Below, in pieces: positions 18,577-26,893 of a DNA stretch of 64,000 bases. Each line of letters starts with the position of its first letter. Positions within the stretch are counted from its first letter, which is position 1. The position numbers and the translations under genes are program-made. Source of the DNA: Saccharicrinis sp963663905 (GTDB lineage: Bacteria > Bacteroidota > Bacteroidia > Bacteroidales > Marinilabiliaceae); the NCBI GenBank assembly GCA_963663905.2, contig OY760657.1, positions 5,146,001-5,210,000 of the forward strand, in the 5' to 3' direction. The notes under the pieces are model-generated. The model ran no database searches. It worked only from the letters and a program-made list of their open reading frames with translations, and was not told the DNA's origin.

Positions 18577-19485
18577 TTATTGATATGACAGGCAAAAGCT
18601 CCTCTTAATCTTGCAATTTGCAGTATTAGAGCTTGTCATGTCACTATTGTTTTGCATTGGACCTCCTTGCATACCTCCCGGAGGTGGACCTTGCATACCA
18701 CCAGGAGGCGGACCGCTCATTCCACTTGGTGGAGTTCCCATATTACCCATATTATTTCCATCCGGAGGTGACGGCATATTTCCACTCATTGATCCATTTA
18801 ACGAAATGCAGCAACTAAATGCGCATAATGTATCAGACGCACATATTGATTTTTTATAAAATGTTTTAAATGGAATAACTATTTCATAAAAAAGTATGCC
18901 TTCATCATTTTTATAATAAAGTGCATTTATTCCGTTTGCTTTTGAAAAAGGAACAGTATTTTGATCAGATTGTATGTTGCTAAAACCTGATAGATTAATC
19001 TCCTTTGTGGCAAATTGAGATTCTTGCTGGTTAAATGATTCTGTCATTCCTGGTTGTTGATTAAAATCCTGTTGACCAGAATTATTTCTCATTTCAGGCT
19101 TGTTTCCTTTTTGATTTGAGGATGAATTATCCTGCATGTTTCCTTGCATTGCTGGAGGGCCTTGCCTTACCGGATAAGTCAGGGAATAAGGATAACTGCT
19201 GCTCTCAGCCAAGGTGTCAAGTTGTAATTTTAATCCACCACTAACTATTTGCTGAATGGTGTTTTCATCAACAGTTCGTGCAGCAAAATACAGATTATTA
19301 CGATCGTTGGTAAATTCGTAATTGAGTTTCAGATTCTTGTCGTAATACTTTAGTGGAATATTCCAGTCGTTTTCAGCTCCATCAATTTCAATTTTGTTGG
19401 ATTGCCATAATATTGACTGATAAACCTTATGCGAACATGAAACAAGAATAAGTAACACTAATGAACTAAAAATCCATTTCTTCAT
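18577..19485 (-). CDS. Lipoprotein with Gly/Pro/Met-rich repeat tail
   Basis: I chose the ATG at 19485 (302 residues) because it gives a clean lipoprotein signal (MKKWIFSSLVLLILVSC); the longer frame adds an unlikely 19-residue extension. The middle (about 25-95) resembles the sugar/carbohydrate-binding-like beta fold often placed at the start of such proteins (IEIDGAENDWNIPLKYYD). The centre is Gln/Asn-rich, and residues about 245-285 consist of short repeats around GPPPGGMQ and MGTPPSGM. Its function is unknown, and the low-complexity tail is likely surface-exposed and disordered. Confidence 0.75.
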   Translation of the reverse strand: MKKWIFSSLVLLILVSCSHKVYQSILWQSNKIEIDGAENDWNIPLKYYDKNLKLNYEFTNDRNNLYFAARTVDENTIQQIVSGGLKLQLDTLAESSSYPYSLTYPVRQGPPAMQGNMQDNSSSNQKGNKPEMRNNSGQQDFNQQPGMTESFNQQESQFATKEINLSGFSNIQSDQNTVPFSKANGINALYYKNDEGILFYEIVIPFKTFYKKSICASDTLCAFSCCISLNGSMSGNMPSPPDGNNMGNMGTPPSGMSGPPPGGMQGPPPGGMQGGPMQNNSDMTSSNTANCKIKRSFCLSYQ

Positions 19486-19613
19486 TATTATCAAGTTTAT
19501 TATTTTCAATGTAATGTTAACCTGATAAAATGTGATTCTCAATCATATTCGACAGACACGATCTTTTTATCGATGATTTGTAAGGAATGCTATCTAAATA
19601 AATTTATAGAATT

Positions 19614-20336
19614 TCAAATTACTCGTTCAAAATAATCTTGTTCAATAAGTGGTTTACCCATAAATCTCAATAATAACTGAGCCGTGGCTAAAACATCCTT
19701 TTCGCAGTATATTGCAATTCTTTCAATATCTTTTTCTTTATAATATACTTCGGCAACCTGGCTTCCGTCAATATCATCTTTGGGTGAAGGAATATTAAAA
19801 ATTGTGGTCAACAGGTTTAAGGAAGTATAGTGTTTGTAGTCGCCAAACTTCCATAAATCCAGAGTGTCTAAAAACTTAACCTCCCAAGGTTTTTTACCAG
19901 CAATGTCAAGGCATTGTGGTAATCTTAAGCCGTTAATTAGAATACGTCGTGCAATAAACGGGAAGTCAAACTCTTTTGCATTATGTCCGCATAAATTTCT
20001 GTCAGGACCTTTACTCATAAACACATTTAGCATATCCGAGAATTCCATCAACAGTCTTTTCTCATCATCACCAGCAAAACTTTTCACCTTAAAGTGCATT
20101 TCACCTTTTACATGATGAATTATTCCTGCTGAGATGCATACTATTTTACCAAACTCGGCATATATGCCAGCTCTCTGATAGATATCTTCAGGCGTCTCTT
20201 CATCTTTTAAGAAATATGCCGCTTTTTTATTCCACAGTTCCTGCATAGCTTCACTCTGTTCGCTATAATTTTCGTATTGAGGAACTGTTTCAATATCAAT
20301 AAAAAGTATGTTTTCCGGAGCTAAGTTGTCAAGCAT
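19614..20336 (-). CDS. PolB-like 3'-5' exonuclease
   Basis: The 240-residue protein has the DEDD exonuclease signature: motif I LFIDIETVPQYE (about 11-22), motif II NLCGHNAKEFDFPFIARRI, and motif III near the C-terminus YCEKDVLATAQLLLRF. This matches the stand-alone PolB-type exonuclease family often seen in Bacteroidota. Its partner in DNA repair or replication is unknown. It lies 2 bp downstream of udk on the same strand. Confidence 0.88.
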   Translation of the reverse strand: MLDNLAPENILFIDIETVPQYENYSEQSEAMQELWNKKAAYFLKDEETPEDIYQRAGIYAEFGKIVCISAGIIHHVKGEMHFKVKSFAGDDEKRLLMEFSDMLNVFMSKGPDRNLCGHNAKEFDFPFIARRILINGLRLPQCLDIAGKKPWEVKFLDTLDLWKFGDYKHYTSLNLLTTIFNIPSPKDDIDGSQVAEVYYKEKDIERIAIYCEKDVLATAQLLLRFMGKPLIEQDYFERVI

Positions 20337-20338
20337 AA

Positions 20339-20956
20339 TTAGTTTGTTAGATTCAGGTTTTGTTCAATATGTTGTTTCAAAAGATTGATTGCTACTTTGT
20401 TATTTCCCCCCTGAGGAACAATAAGATCTGCATACCTTTTGGTTGGTTCTATAAATTGAAGATGACTTGGTTTTACTGTTTGTTCGTAACGATCCAGAAC
20501 TTGTTTTACATCTCTTCCTCGTTCAACAATGTCGCGTAAAATCACTCTGGATAAACGATCATCAGCCTCTGCATCTACAAATACTTTCAAATTCATTAAA
20601 TCTCTAAGAGGTTTGTGTCCTAATATTAATATTCCTTCAACAATGACCACGTCTCGAGGCTTAATATTAGTAGTTTCCTGACTTCTGGTACATGTTAGGT
20701 ATGAATAGGAAGGCATCTCAATACTTTCGTTATTTTTTAGTTTTTTAAGATGATCTATCAACAACCTCCATTCAATGCTGTCAGGATGGTCGAAATTTAA
20801 ATTTTTTCTTTCTTCCATTGGAATATTACTGCTGTCTTTGTAGTAAGAATCCTGAGGTAATACAGTTACTTCACCTTCAGGAAGTTGTTCGATTATTTTC
20901 CTGACAACAGTTGTTTTTCCGGAGCCTGTTCCTCCTGCAATACCAATTATTAACAT
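20339..20956 (-). CDS. udk: Uridine kinase
   Basis: A 205-residue P-loop kinase phosphorylating uridine and cytidine in pyrimidine salvage. Walker A is GIAGGTGSGKTTVVRKI (about 5-21), followed by LPQDSYYKD, NFDHPDSIEW, DVVIVEGILIL and RDIVERGRDVKQVLDRYE, all family signatures. The length is standard. It forms a two-gene unit with the exonuclease gene, separated by 2 bp. Confidence 0.97.
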   Translation of the reverse strand: MLIIGIAGGTGSGKTTVVRKIIEQLPEGEVTVLPQDSYYKDSSNIPMEERKNLNFDHPDSIEWRLLIDHLKKLKNNESIEMPSYSYLTCTRSQETTNIKPRDVVIVEGILILGHKPLRDLMNLKVFVDAEADDRLSRVILRDIVERGRDVKQVLDRYEQTVKPSHLQFIEPTKRYADLIVPQGGNNKVAINLLKQHIEQNLNLTN

Positions 20957-21096
20957 GTGACCCTTTTATTTTTATCTTTGTAAAGATAAGAATTGATTAT
21001 TTGAACATAAGAACTTGTTGACAAATTAATTAAATCTTACGTCTTTTATATTATATCTACTAATCTATTAAGAGTATAACCTTTAAAAATAACATA

Positions 21097-21396
21097 ATGA
21101 TTAAGCACGTTGTATTATTTCAGTTTAAAGAATTTGAATCAGCAGAAGCTAAAGCTGATAAATTAACTGAGATTAAATTAGCACTTGAAGCTCTACCTCC
21201 TAAAGTTAAGGAAATTAAAAGTTTAACTGTTGGTATTAACGCAAATCCTGCAGAACAATATGATATTGCTTTGGAAACTACTTTTAATAACTTAGAAGAG
21301 TTAGAAATATATGCAAAGCATCCTGATCATGTAGCTGTTGGTGGAATTATTAGAGCTGTATTGGAGAAAAGGGCTTGTGTAGATTACGAAATTTAA
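21097..21396 (+). CDS. Dabb-domain protein (stress-responsive A/B barrel)
   Basis: The 99-residue product starts MIKHVVLFQFKE and contains LEALPPKVKEIKSLTVGIN and YAKHPDHVAV, which define the dimeric alpha/beta barrel (Dabb) family. Members include small ligand-binding or catalytic proteins of uncertain role. It is a single domain, cytosolic, and followed by a hairpin terminator. Confidence 0.92.
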   Translation: MIKHVVLFQFKEFESAEAKADKLTEIKLALEALPPKVKEIKSLTVGINANPAEQYDIALETTFNNLEELEIYAKHPDHVAVGGIIRAVLEKRACVDYEI

Positions 21397-21426
21397 TCCC
21401 TTAAATACAGGAAAATAATGATCTAT

Positions 21427-21460
21427 TAAACTCTCTTCTTTATTCAGTTGAGAGTTTATT
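21427..21460 (+). terminator. Rho-independent terminator of the Dabb gene
   Basis: TAAACTCTC and GAGAGTTTA form a 9-bp stem around a 14-base loop, followed by TTTGT, 30 bp after the stop codon. Confidence 0.75.
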
Positions 21461-21501
21461 TGTATGTTTTCCTTAAATATTAAAAATCTAAATTTAATCG
21501 A

Positions 21502-22581
21502 ATGAAATTTACCAAGTATTCTCTGATTATTTTGAGCATGGCATTATTAAGCTGTGCTCCGAAAATAATTGAAGTTAGTCCAGATAATGAAAAGATAAAT
21601 TATGTAGGACGAATTAATTTTGAAAATCCACAGGAGCCGATTTTATACTGGAGTGGTTCTTCCATATCAGTTAAATTCTCAGGATCAGATATTTCTGCCA
21701 CACTAAATGATGAAAATGGATTGAACTATTATAATGTTGTCATAGACCAGGATTCTGTTTACCCCTTGAAACTAAAACAAGGTGTTCAAAAATATAATCT
21801 GGCAAAAGGATTATCTCTTGATGAGTCTCATACAGTTTCTTTAGTAAAACGAAATGAATGGAGAACCGGACAAACAGGTTTCATGGGATTTACTATTGCC
21901 GGAACATTAAAAGATTTACCTGAAAAAAGTGGTCGGTTAATTGAATTTTATGGGAATAGTATCACAGCCGGATATGCCATAGAAAATAACACGGGTGGTG
22001 ATTCACCAGATAGCACTTATACAAATAATTATAAGACTTATGCAGCTTTAACTGCTCGTCATTTTAATGCTGATTTACATTGTATTGTTAGATCAGGCAT
22101 TGGAATTAATGTAAGTTGGGAGCGCCCGATTATGCCTGAAATATGGGATCGTTTAAATCCGGTTGACTCAACAAGTAAATGGGATTTTTCAAAAGAAACC
22201 CCAGATTTAGTAGTTGTCAATTTGATGCAAAATGACAAATGGCTTGTTGAATTGCCAGATAATGCTGAGTTTAAATATCGTTTTGGAGATAAAAGGCCTA
22301 CTGAGGATGAAATAATCAATGCCTATGCTCATTTTGTTAAAGGAATCAGGGAACAGTATCCATCAACACCAATTATCTGTGCTCTTGGAAGCATGGATGC
22401 AACTGAAAAAGGTTCAGCATGGCCTGGTTATGTTGAAGAAGCTGTTTCTTTATTAGGAGACTCAACTATTTATACGCATTTCTTTCCTTTTATAGAAAAA
22501 GGAGGTCACCCAAGAGTTGATGATAATAAGAAGATGGCAGCAAGTTTGATTCAGTTTATTGATGATAATATAGAATGGTAA
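21502..22581 (+). CDS. SGNH/GDSL esterase lipoprotein, CE2-type acetylxylan esterase
   Basis: A 359-residue lipoprotein (signal LIILSMALLSC, lipobox Cys about 18). Residues 30-145 form the beta-sandwich that precedes the catalytic domain in carbohydrate esterase family 2 (INFENPQEPILYWSGSSISV). The SGNH domain follows, with block I as IEFYGNSITAGYAIE (GNS in place of GDS), GSMDATEKGSAWPGY, and the catalytic His in GGHPRVDDNKKMA. CE2 enzymes remove acetyl groups from xylan and other plant or algal polysaccharides. It is monocistronic with its own terminator, and not part of an evident PUL. Confidence 0.88.
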   Translation: MKFTKYSLIILSMALLSCAPKIIEVSPDNEKINYVGRINFENPQEPILYWSGSSISVKFSGSDISATLNDENGLNYYNVVIDQDSVYPLKLKQGVQKYNLAKGLSLDESHTVSLVKRNEWRTGQTGFMGFTIAGTLKDLPEKSGRLIEFYGNSITAGYAIENNTGGDSPDSTYTNNYKTYAALTARHFNADLHCIVRSGIGINVSWERPIMPEIWDRLNPVDSTSKWDFSKETPDLVVVNLMQNDKWLVELPDNAEFKYRFGDKRPTEDEIINAYAHFVKGIREQYPSTPIICALGSMDATEKGSAWPGYVEEAVSLLGDSTIYTHFFPFIEKGGHPRVDDNKKMAASLIQFIDDNIEW

Positions 22582-22608
22582 TATTACTGTTCGAATATCA
22601 ATAGAAGT

Positions 22609-22653
22609 AAAAAAGGCTTGATGGAATGAGGAGTTTTCCATTGAGCCTTTTTT
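22609..22653. terminator. Bidirectional terminator between CE2 and flavodoxin genes
   Basis: AAAAAAGGCTTGATGGAA pairs with TTCCATTGAGCCTTTTTT with few mismatches, and gives T runs on both strands. Confidence 0.9.
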
Positions 22654-22683
22654 ATGATAGACAAATTAATATAGAAACGTTTT

Positions 22684-23187
22684 TTAATTAAACAGAGGTG
22701 TTATTATTTCTAGCCATGATTCAATTCTTTCTTCCGTAAGTTCACTTTCATTGTCCTCATCAAGAGGTAAACCAACAAAATGATCATTTACAACTGCTTT
22801 GGATTCATCGAAGACATATTTTGTAGTTTCAACTATACCAATGATTTTACATCCTTTATCTTTTATTCCTTCATAAATAGTTCCCATTGCATCAACAAAT
22901 GAATCTGAATATGATTCGGAATCACCTACACCAAATAACGCAATGGTTTTATCATTTAGATCAGTTTTCACAAGCTCAGGTAAAAAGTCTTCCCAGTCAT
23001 CTTGTAAATCTCCAATACCCCAGGTTGATGTGCCTAAAATAATATTGTCGTATTTTTCTACAATAGAAACCTTGGTATTGGCTACATCAAATAAATCTAC
23101 ATTCTGACCAAGTGCTACAGCAATTTTGCGTGCAATCTGTTGAGTGGTTCCTCCATTGGAACCATATAAAAGGGCAATTTTTTTCAT
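22684..23187 (-). CDS. fldA: Flavodoxin
   Basis: A 167-residue long-chain flavodoxin: FMN phosphate loop IALLYGSNGGTTQQIARKI (T/S-x-T-G/N-x-T region at about 8-14), the LGTSTWGIGDLQDDWEDFL loop with the aromatic residue stacking on FMN, and ALFGVGDSESYSDSFVDAM. It is a low-potential electron carrier that replaces ferredoxin. The stop of a 49-codon gene lies 2 bp before its start on the same strand, and a DUF2023 gene, which accompanies flavodoxin in many Bacteroidota, is encoded divergently 550 bp away. Confidence 0.95.
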   Translation of the reverse strand: MKKIALLYGSNGGTTQQIARKIAVALGQNVDLFDVANTKVSIVEKYDNIILGTSTWGIGDLQDDWEDFLPELVKTDLNDKTIALFGVGDSESYSDSFVDAMGTIYEGIKDKGCKIIGIVETTKYVFDESKAVVNDHFVGLPLDEDNESELTEERIESWLEIITPLFN

Positions 23188-23189
23188 AG

Positions 23190-23339
23190 CTACTTCACTT
23201 TATCAGTGGTATATTTCTTCGATGAGTTAGTAGTTTCTTTTTTTGATTGCATCCAGCTTTCCTGTAATAGAGGGAAGGTTCCAACCATTAATAATCTAAT
23301 TCCTTGTTGGTTTGCTTGTAGGTCTATTGTTTTGTCCAT
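23190..23339 (-). CDS. 49-residue small protein coupled to fldA
   Basis: Below the usual length cut-off, this frame starts ATG at 23339 and stops at TAG 23190-23192, just 2 bp before fldA. The product begins DKTIDLQANQQGIRLLMVG, has a hydrophobic middle (GTFPLLQESWM) and a Lys/Ser/Thr-rich tail. The tight spacing and good codon composition argue for translation coupled to fldA. I do not recognise the family. It could also be a translated leader controlling fldA. Confidence 0.6.
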   Translation of the reverse strand: MDKTIDLQANQQGIRLLMVGTFPLLQESWMQSKKETTNSSKKYTTDKVK

Positions 23340-23737
23340 TTTTTTGAGTGTTAATTTTTAAATGTTTATTGGTTTTTAATGATATGTCAAAATTAGATCA
23401 GTACACCTTTGTCAGCAATCCTTATATGTGGTTATTTATCAGTGCTAAATGAGATGTTTTTCTGAATGAATTCAATGTGTGTTTGCTTAAATGTCAGTAA
23501 TACAGTGTTATATGAATTCTTAATCACTATAAGTTGTTACTCATTTTATATGAAGTAAGGGGTGTAATCACAATTATGGGTAGATAAATACTCAAAAACT
23601 TGCTCTACAACAGCTTTTGAGCTTTTTATTTTCATAATTATTAGGGATTGAGTCAGTGAATGATAATCACTTCATTTGTATTGTCATAATAATTGTAGTG
23701 ACAGGCAAGTATGTAGTAATTCTAAAATTTCAATGTT
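23340..23737. other. 398-bp divergent promoter region
   Basis: The interval separates the fldA unit (minus strand) from the DUF2023 gene (plus strand). It contains no supported open frame. It should hold both promoters and possibly a shared iron-responsive site, but I could not identify a convincing operator. Confidence 0.5.
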
Positions 23738-24169
23738 ATGAGAGTAGAAAACAGTTCTTTAAAAGTTAAGAGGGTGCACAGTGATAATTCTGATAGAATG
23801 AGAATTAAAATTGAAGATTATAAAAGTGCAGAAATGCAAATCTTAATGCATCATGTATACGAGTACAAAAAAGGGTTGAGAAATTTAGTGCTGCATACTA
23901 TGAATAGGAGGGAAAAAGGTATCACAGAGGATATGCTGACCCGAAAAGGAATTGCTTTTTATATGCAACATTTAGATTCGGGTAAAATTAATGTGTTTTT
24001 CGGTGATAGTAAATGTGTTAAGATTATAGAGTCGTTTGGTCATAAAACATTGAATGACTTTTCGGATGAAGAAGATTTTATTTTAGGAACAATGTTAGGT
24101 TACGACAGAATGCAACAATGTGAGCGCTACCTAAAAAAGTTAAATCTGAAAACAGGGTTGGCTATTTAA
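23738..24169 (+). CDS. DUF2023 family protein
   Basis: The 143-residue product contains LMHHVYEYKKGLRNLVLHTM and FYMQHLDSGKINVFFGD, followed by EDFILGTMLGYDRMQQCERY, which I recognise as DUF2023. Genes of this family tend to sit beside flavodoxin genes in Bacteroidota and Campylobacterota, which fits the divergent fldA here and suggests a role in flavodoxin or low-iron electron transfer. The role has not been established. About 20 extra N-terminal residues precede the conserved domain. Confidence 0.82.
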   Translation: MRVENSSLKVKRVHSDNSDRMRIKIEDYKSAEMQILMHHVYEYKKGLRNLVLHTMNRREKGITEDMLTRKGIAFYMQHLDSGKINVFFGDSKCVKIIESFGHKTLNDFSDEEDFILGTMLGYDRMQQCERYLKKLNLKTGLAI

Positions 24170-24201
24170 AAAGTAATATAGATAATAGGTTATTAAAATA
24201 T

Positions 24202-24221
24202 ACAGACAAAGGTCTGTTTTG
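24202..24221 (+). terminator. Short terminator of the DUF2023 gene
   Basis: ACAGAC-AAAG-GTCTGT followed by TTTT, 32 bp after the stop codon. Confidence 0.65.
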
Positions 24222-24230
24222 CTTGTCATA

Positions 24231-24293
24231 GGCCTGCTCAGGAATTTATAAAATATCCTCATATTAAATAAATGTCTACAACCTGAGCAGGCT
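24231..24293 (-). terminator. Long-loop inverted repeat after the T9SS cargo gene
   Basis: GCCTGCTCAGG and CCTGAGCAGGC are perfect 11-bp arms around a 39-base AT-rich loop. It lies between convergent genes, 42 bp past the end of the T9SS cargo gene; its role as a terminator is inferred. Confidence 0.5.
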
Positions 24294-24334
24294 TAATTTG
24301 TGTTAAATAACTCTTGCTATCTAGTTAGTTTGTC

Positions 24335-25699
24335 TTATTTCTTAAATAGTTTGCCAGATTGGCTTTTACCATCTACAACTATATTATATAAATAAATCCC
24401 ACTTTTTAGGTTTTCAATGTTAATTGGTTCCTCGCTACTTATTTCCTTATCAAGTACTACTTTTCCTACCATATCAAATAACTGAATATTAGCTGTGTTA
24501 TTTGTTGAACTAAAGCTAATAGTAACATTGTTGTAAGCAGGATTAGGGTATAATTTAATGCTAACCTCTTCTGCCTCTTCAATACTAGTCGGAGTTGTAA
24601 GGTCAGTGTATATATATGTGAATTTTTCAGTTGCAATTAAATTACCTGATTCTTCATCTATATCGTAATTATAGAATTCTGTAATTTTATTGCTAAACTC
24701 AGAATTAACTTCTGTTTCCGGTTTAAAACATTCATTAGATATAGAAGGCATTAAGATCTGAGATATAGAATAATTTGTATCATAAAAATATTCATTTCTG
24801 TCTTCGGCATACCAATTTCCTGATTCATCCTCAACCTGATATTCAACTGTTGAAATATTACCATTTGTATATGTCCAAAATCCCTTTTCTCCAATATTTG
24901 AATTGCTGTCATTAGGATCTCCATCATAAGCAGCATATGAAAGAATATGATGATCGCTATCTGTAGACGTTATAAGGCCATACATAACAGACCAATCTGA
25001 GTTTACATCATCACGACTGCTAACCGTTAGCATAGTAAGGTATCCATTAGAGTCATAGCTTTTTGCATATACAGATAGTTTATCCCAACTGGAAGTATTT
25101 GAATTATACACATAATTATCTTTTGTTACATAACCATAGTCGTTATAGGTGGCTTCTCCTTTTTCTAGAGGAGTCCAGGTTCCACTAACGCCCTCAGATG
25201 CTATATATTGAGTTATATTTCCATCGTCATCGTAAGTGTATAGTTCTCTGTAATAGGCATCTGTGTACCATTCACCTGCTGTTTCATTCCATGAAAACTC
25301 TAAATAAGCAGAAATGTTTCCATTATCATCATAAGTATAAGTTGATAAATACTTATCACCAGACCAATTTTCACCTAGATCGGTATCGTAACATACTACT
25401 TTGCTTAACAAATCACTGCTATTATAAGTAAATTCATAAGTTTCATCTACAGTCCAACCGCTACCATTCCAATAAGAATCAGTATAACCATCTAAGCTAA
25501 ACGAATATGATGATGCAGTTTTTAAATTCGAAGATGTTTTACTAATCGCTACAGTGTTTAAAGCTTTAAAGTGACTGTTTGAAGATTGTAGTAGTTCGTG
25601 GAAACTTTTCTTTGTATTACTAACCATTAGAGTTGATTGTCCTGCGCAAAACGTTACGGACAAAAATAAAAATCCCAAAAGAGTAAAAGCCTGTTTCAT
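24335..25699 (-). CDS. Secreted protein with type IX secretion sorting domain and YDDNGN-type repeats
   Basis: The 454-residue protein has an N-terminal signal peptide (LLGFLFLSVTFCAGQ), then about seven repeats of roughly 35-45 residues built around Y-T/D-Y-D-D-N/D-G-N (YTYDDNGNIS, YTYDDDGNITQY, KSYDSNGYLTML) alternating with W...Y strands. The last 75 residues are a type A T9SS C-terminal domain (SIKLYPNPAYNNVTISF ... GIYLYNIVVDGKSQSGKLFKK). It should be exported by Sec, then across the outer membrane by T9SS, and anchored or released. The repeats resemble the short beta-hairpin repeats of Bacteroidota surface proteins, not full Rhs toxins. The ligand is unknown. Confidence 0.87.
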   Translation of the reverse strand: MKQAFTLLGFLFLSVTFCAGQSTLMVSNTKKSFHELLQSSNSHFKALNTVAISKTSSNLKTASSYSFSLDGYTDSYWNGSGWTVDETYEFTYNSSDLLSKVVCYDTDLGENWSGDKYLSTYTYDDNGNISAYLEFSWNETAGEWYTDAYYRELYTYDDDGNITQYIASEGVSGTWTPLEKGEATYNDYGYVTKDNYVYNSNTSSWDKLSVYAKSYDSNGYLTMLTVSSRDDVNSDWSVMYGLITSTDSDHHILSYAAYDGDPNDSNSNIGEKGFWTYTNGNISTVEYQVEDESGNWYAEDRNEYFYDTNYSISQILMPSISNECFKPETEVNSEFSNKITEFYNYDIDEESGNLIATEKFTYIYTDLTTPTSIEEAEEVSIKLYPNPAYNNVTISFSSTNNTANIQLFDMVGKVVLDKEISSEEPINIENLKSGIYLYNIVVDGKSQSGKLFKK

Positions 25700-25859
25700 A
25701 ATTTAATATTTATAGTTTATAATTTAAAATCACTATGATATTTAACTTTTCCCCACTTAAAATATAATGCTGTGTGTTATGACTCATATATAGATTGATA
25801 GAATAATCCTGAATTTGAGTAGGTTTGGTTGAAAGGTGTTTTATTGGGTAAAACTATGC

Positions 25860-26606
25860 TTAATTTGCAGTGGATAATTGTAAAAATCGGTCGTTTTTGT
25901 TGTGAAACAGTTTTTTGGGGGTAGTCCCGGTGTATTTTTTTATTTCTTTAATAAAATGGGACTGATCGTAGTAGTGCTTTCTTGGAGACAATATCCCATT
26001 GGATATTTCTTTGTAGGAATAATTGCAACGAAGTATATTTAAATATTCTTTTAAACTAAAACCAAATTGATTGTTAAAGTATCTGTTTATCTGTCGTGAG
26101 CTCCATCCAACTTCTTTTGAGAGTTCTTCAACAGAATAGTATTTACTATCATATATAAGTTCAAAGAGTCTTAATTTTCGCTTATCAATATTTTTAAAAT
26201 TAACATTGTCAATATCCTTCTTTATACAAGAAGATGCATTGGAAATAAAAAAATTGAAATTATTTTTTCTGTAAGTTTCAATATTGCAACGTGGATGCAA
26301 TATTGACATTGATTTATTTAGCAGTTCCTTAATTTGATAGGGAAGAAACTCCGCTGCTAGTAATTTAAAACGGATCCCAAATGCTTTTCCATTTTTAGGC
26401 ATAACCACATCAATAGGTTCTGTCCAAATTCCGGTAAGAAATAGATTCGCATGTATTTCTGATTCATATTCTGCAACTACCTCGAAATATCCATCAGGTA
26501 AAATAGTGTGCTTTTTTGCATCGCCTGTATTTTGATATTCCCAAAAGCACTCAATAAAATGGCTTAATATTCCAGTGGGCTTATGTTCTCGGTATTTAAG
26601 TTTCAT
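25860..26606 (-). CDS. AraC-family transcriptional regulator
   Basis: The ATG at 26606 is preferred over the upstream GTG, giving 248 residues. The N-terminal half is the sensor-like domain common in Bacteroidota AraC proteins (LSHFIECFWEYQNTGDAKKH, ILPDGYFEVV). The C-terminal two-helix-turn-helix domain is at about 150-240 (YSVEELSKEVGWSSRQINRYF ... HYYDQSHFIKEIKKYTGTTPK). It lies in a stretch with no adjacent target on the same strand, so its regulon is not evident. Confidence 0.88.
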   Translation of the reverse strand: MKLKYREHKPTGILSHFIECFWEYQNTGDAKKHTILPDGYFEVVAEYESEIHANLFLTGIWTEPIDVVMPKNGKAFGIRFKLLAAEFLPYQIKELLNKSMSILHPRCNIETYRKNNFNFFISNASSCIKKDIDNVNFKNIDKRKLRLFELIYDSKYYSVEELSKEVGWSSRQINRYFNNQFGFSLKEYLNILRCNYSYKEISNGILSPRKHYYDQSHFIKEIKKYTGTTPKKLFHNKNDRFLQLSTAN

Positions 26607-26893
26607 ATACTGATTATTTAAACTGAACAACACACATAATAACTAACCTTTATTGGATTAAGAATTACGAGTTCAAATATTAAAAACCGATACAGTTATA
26701 CATGGACAAATCGTAAATTATATACGACATAAGGTAAATAAAACAAATGTCTTTTGCTTAAACAAAAGATTATGTGGACTTTAACATTTTTTTATTGTAA
26801 TGTGAATTATTTATGCCTCTAATTGAACTTTGATCGATATTGTTCGGTTAAATTAAAAGTTTTTAATTTAGTGGCCAGAATAAATGTTAGATC

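Noticed and set aside
18611..18859. Plus-strand frame rich in Pro and Gly opposite the lipoprotein gene
   Set aside because: It is the complement of the GPPPGGMQ repeats; the lipoprotein on the minus strand has a signal peptide and is the real gene.
24335..25699. Rhs/YD-repeat toxin
   Set aside because: Repeats are short beta-hairpin units without the Rhs core motif, and the C-terminus is a T9SS sorting domain and not a toxin.
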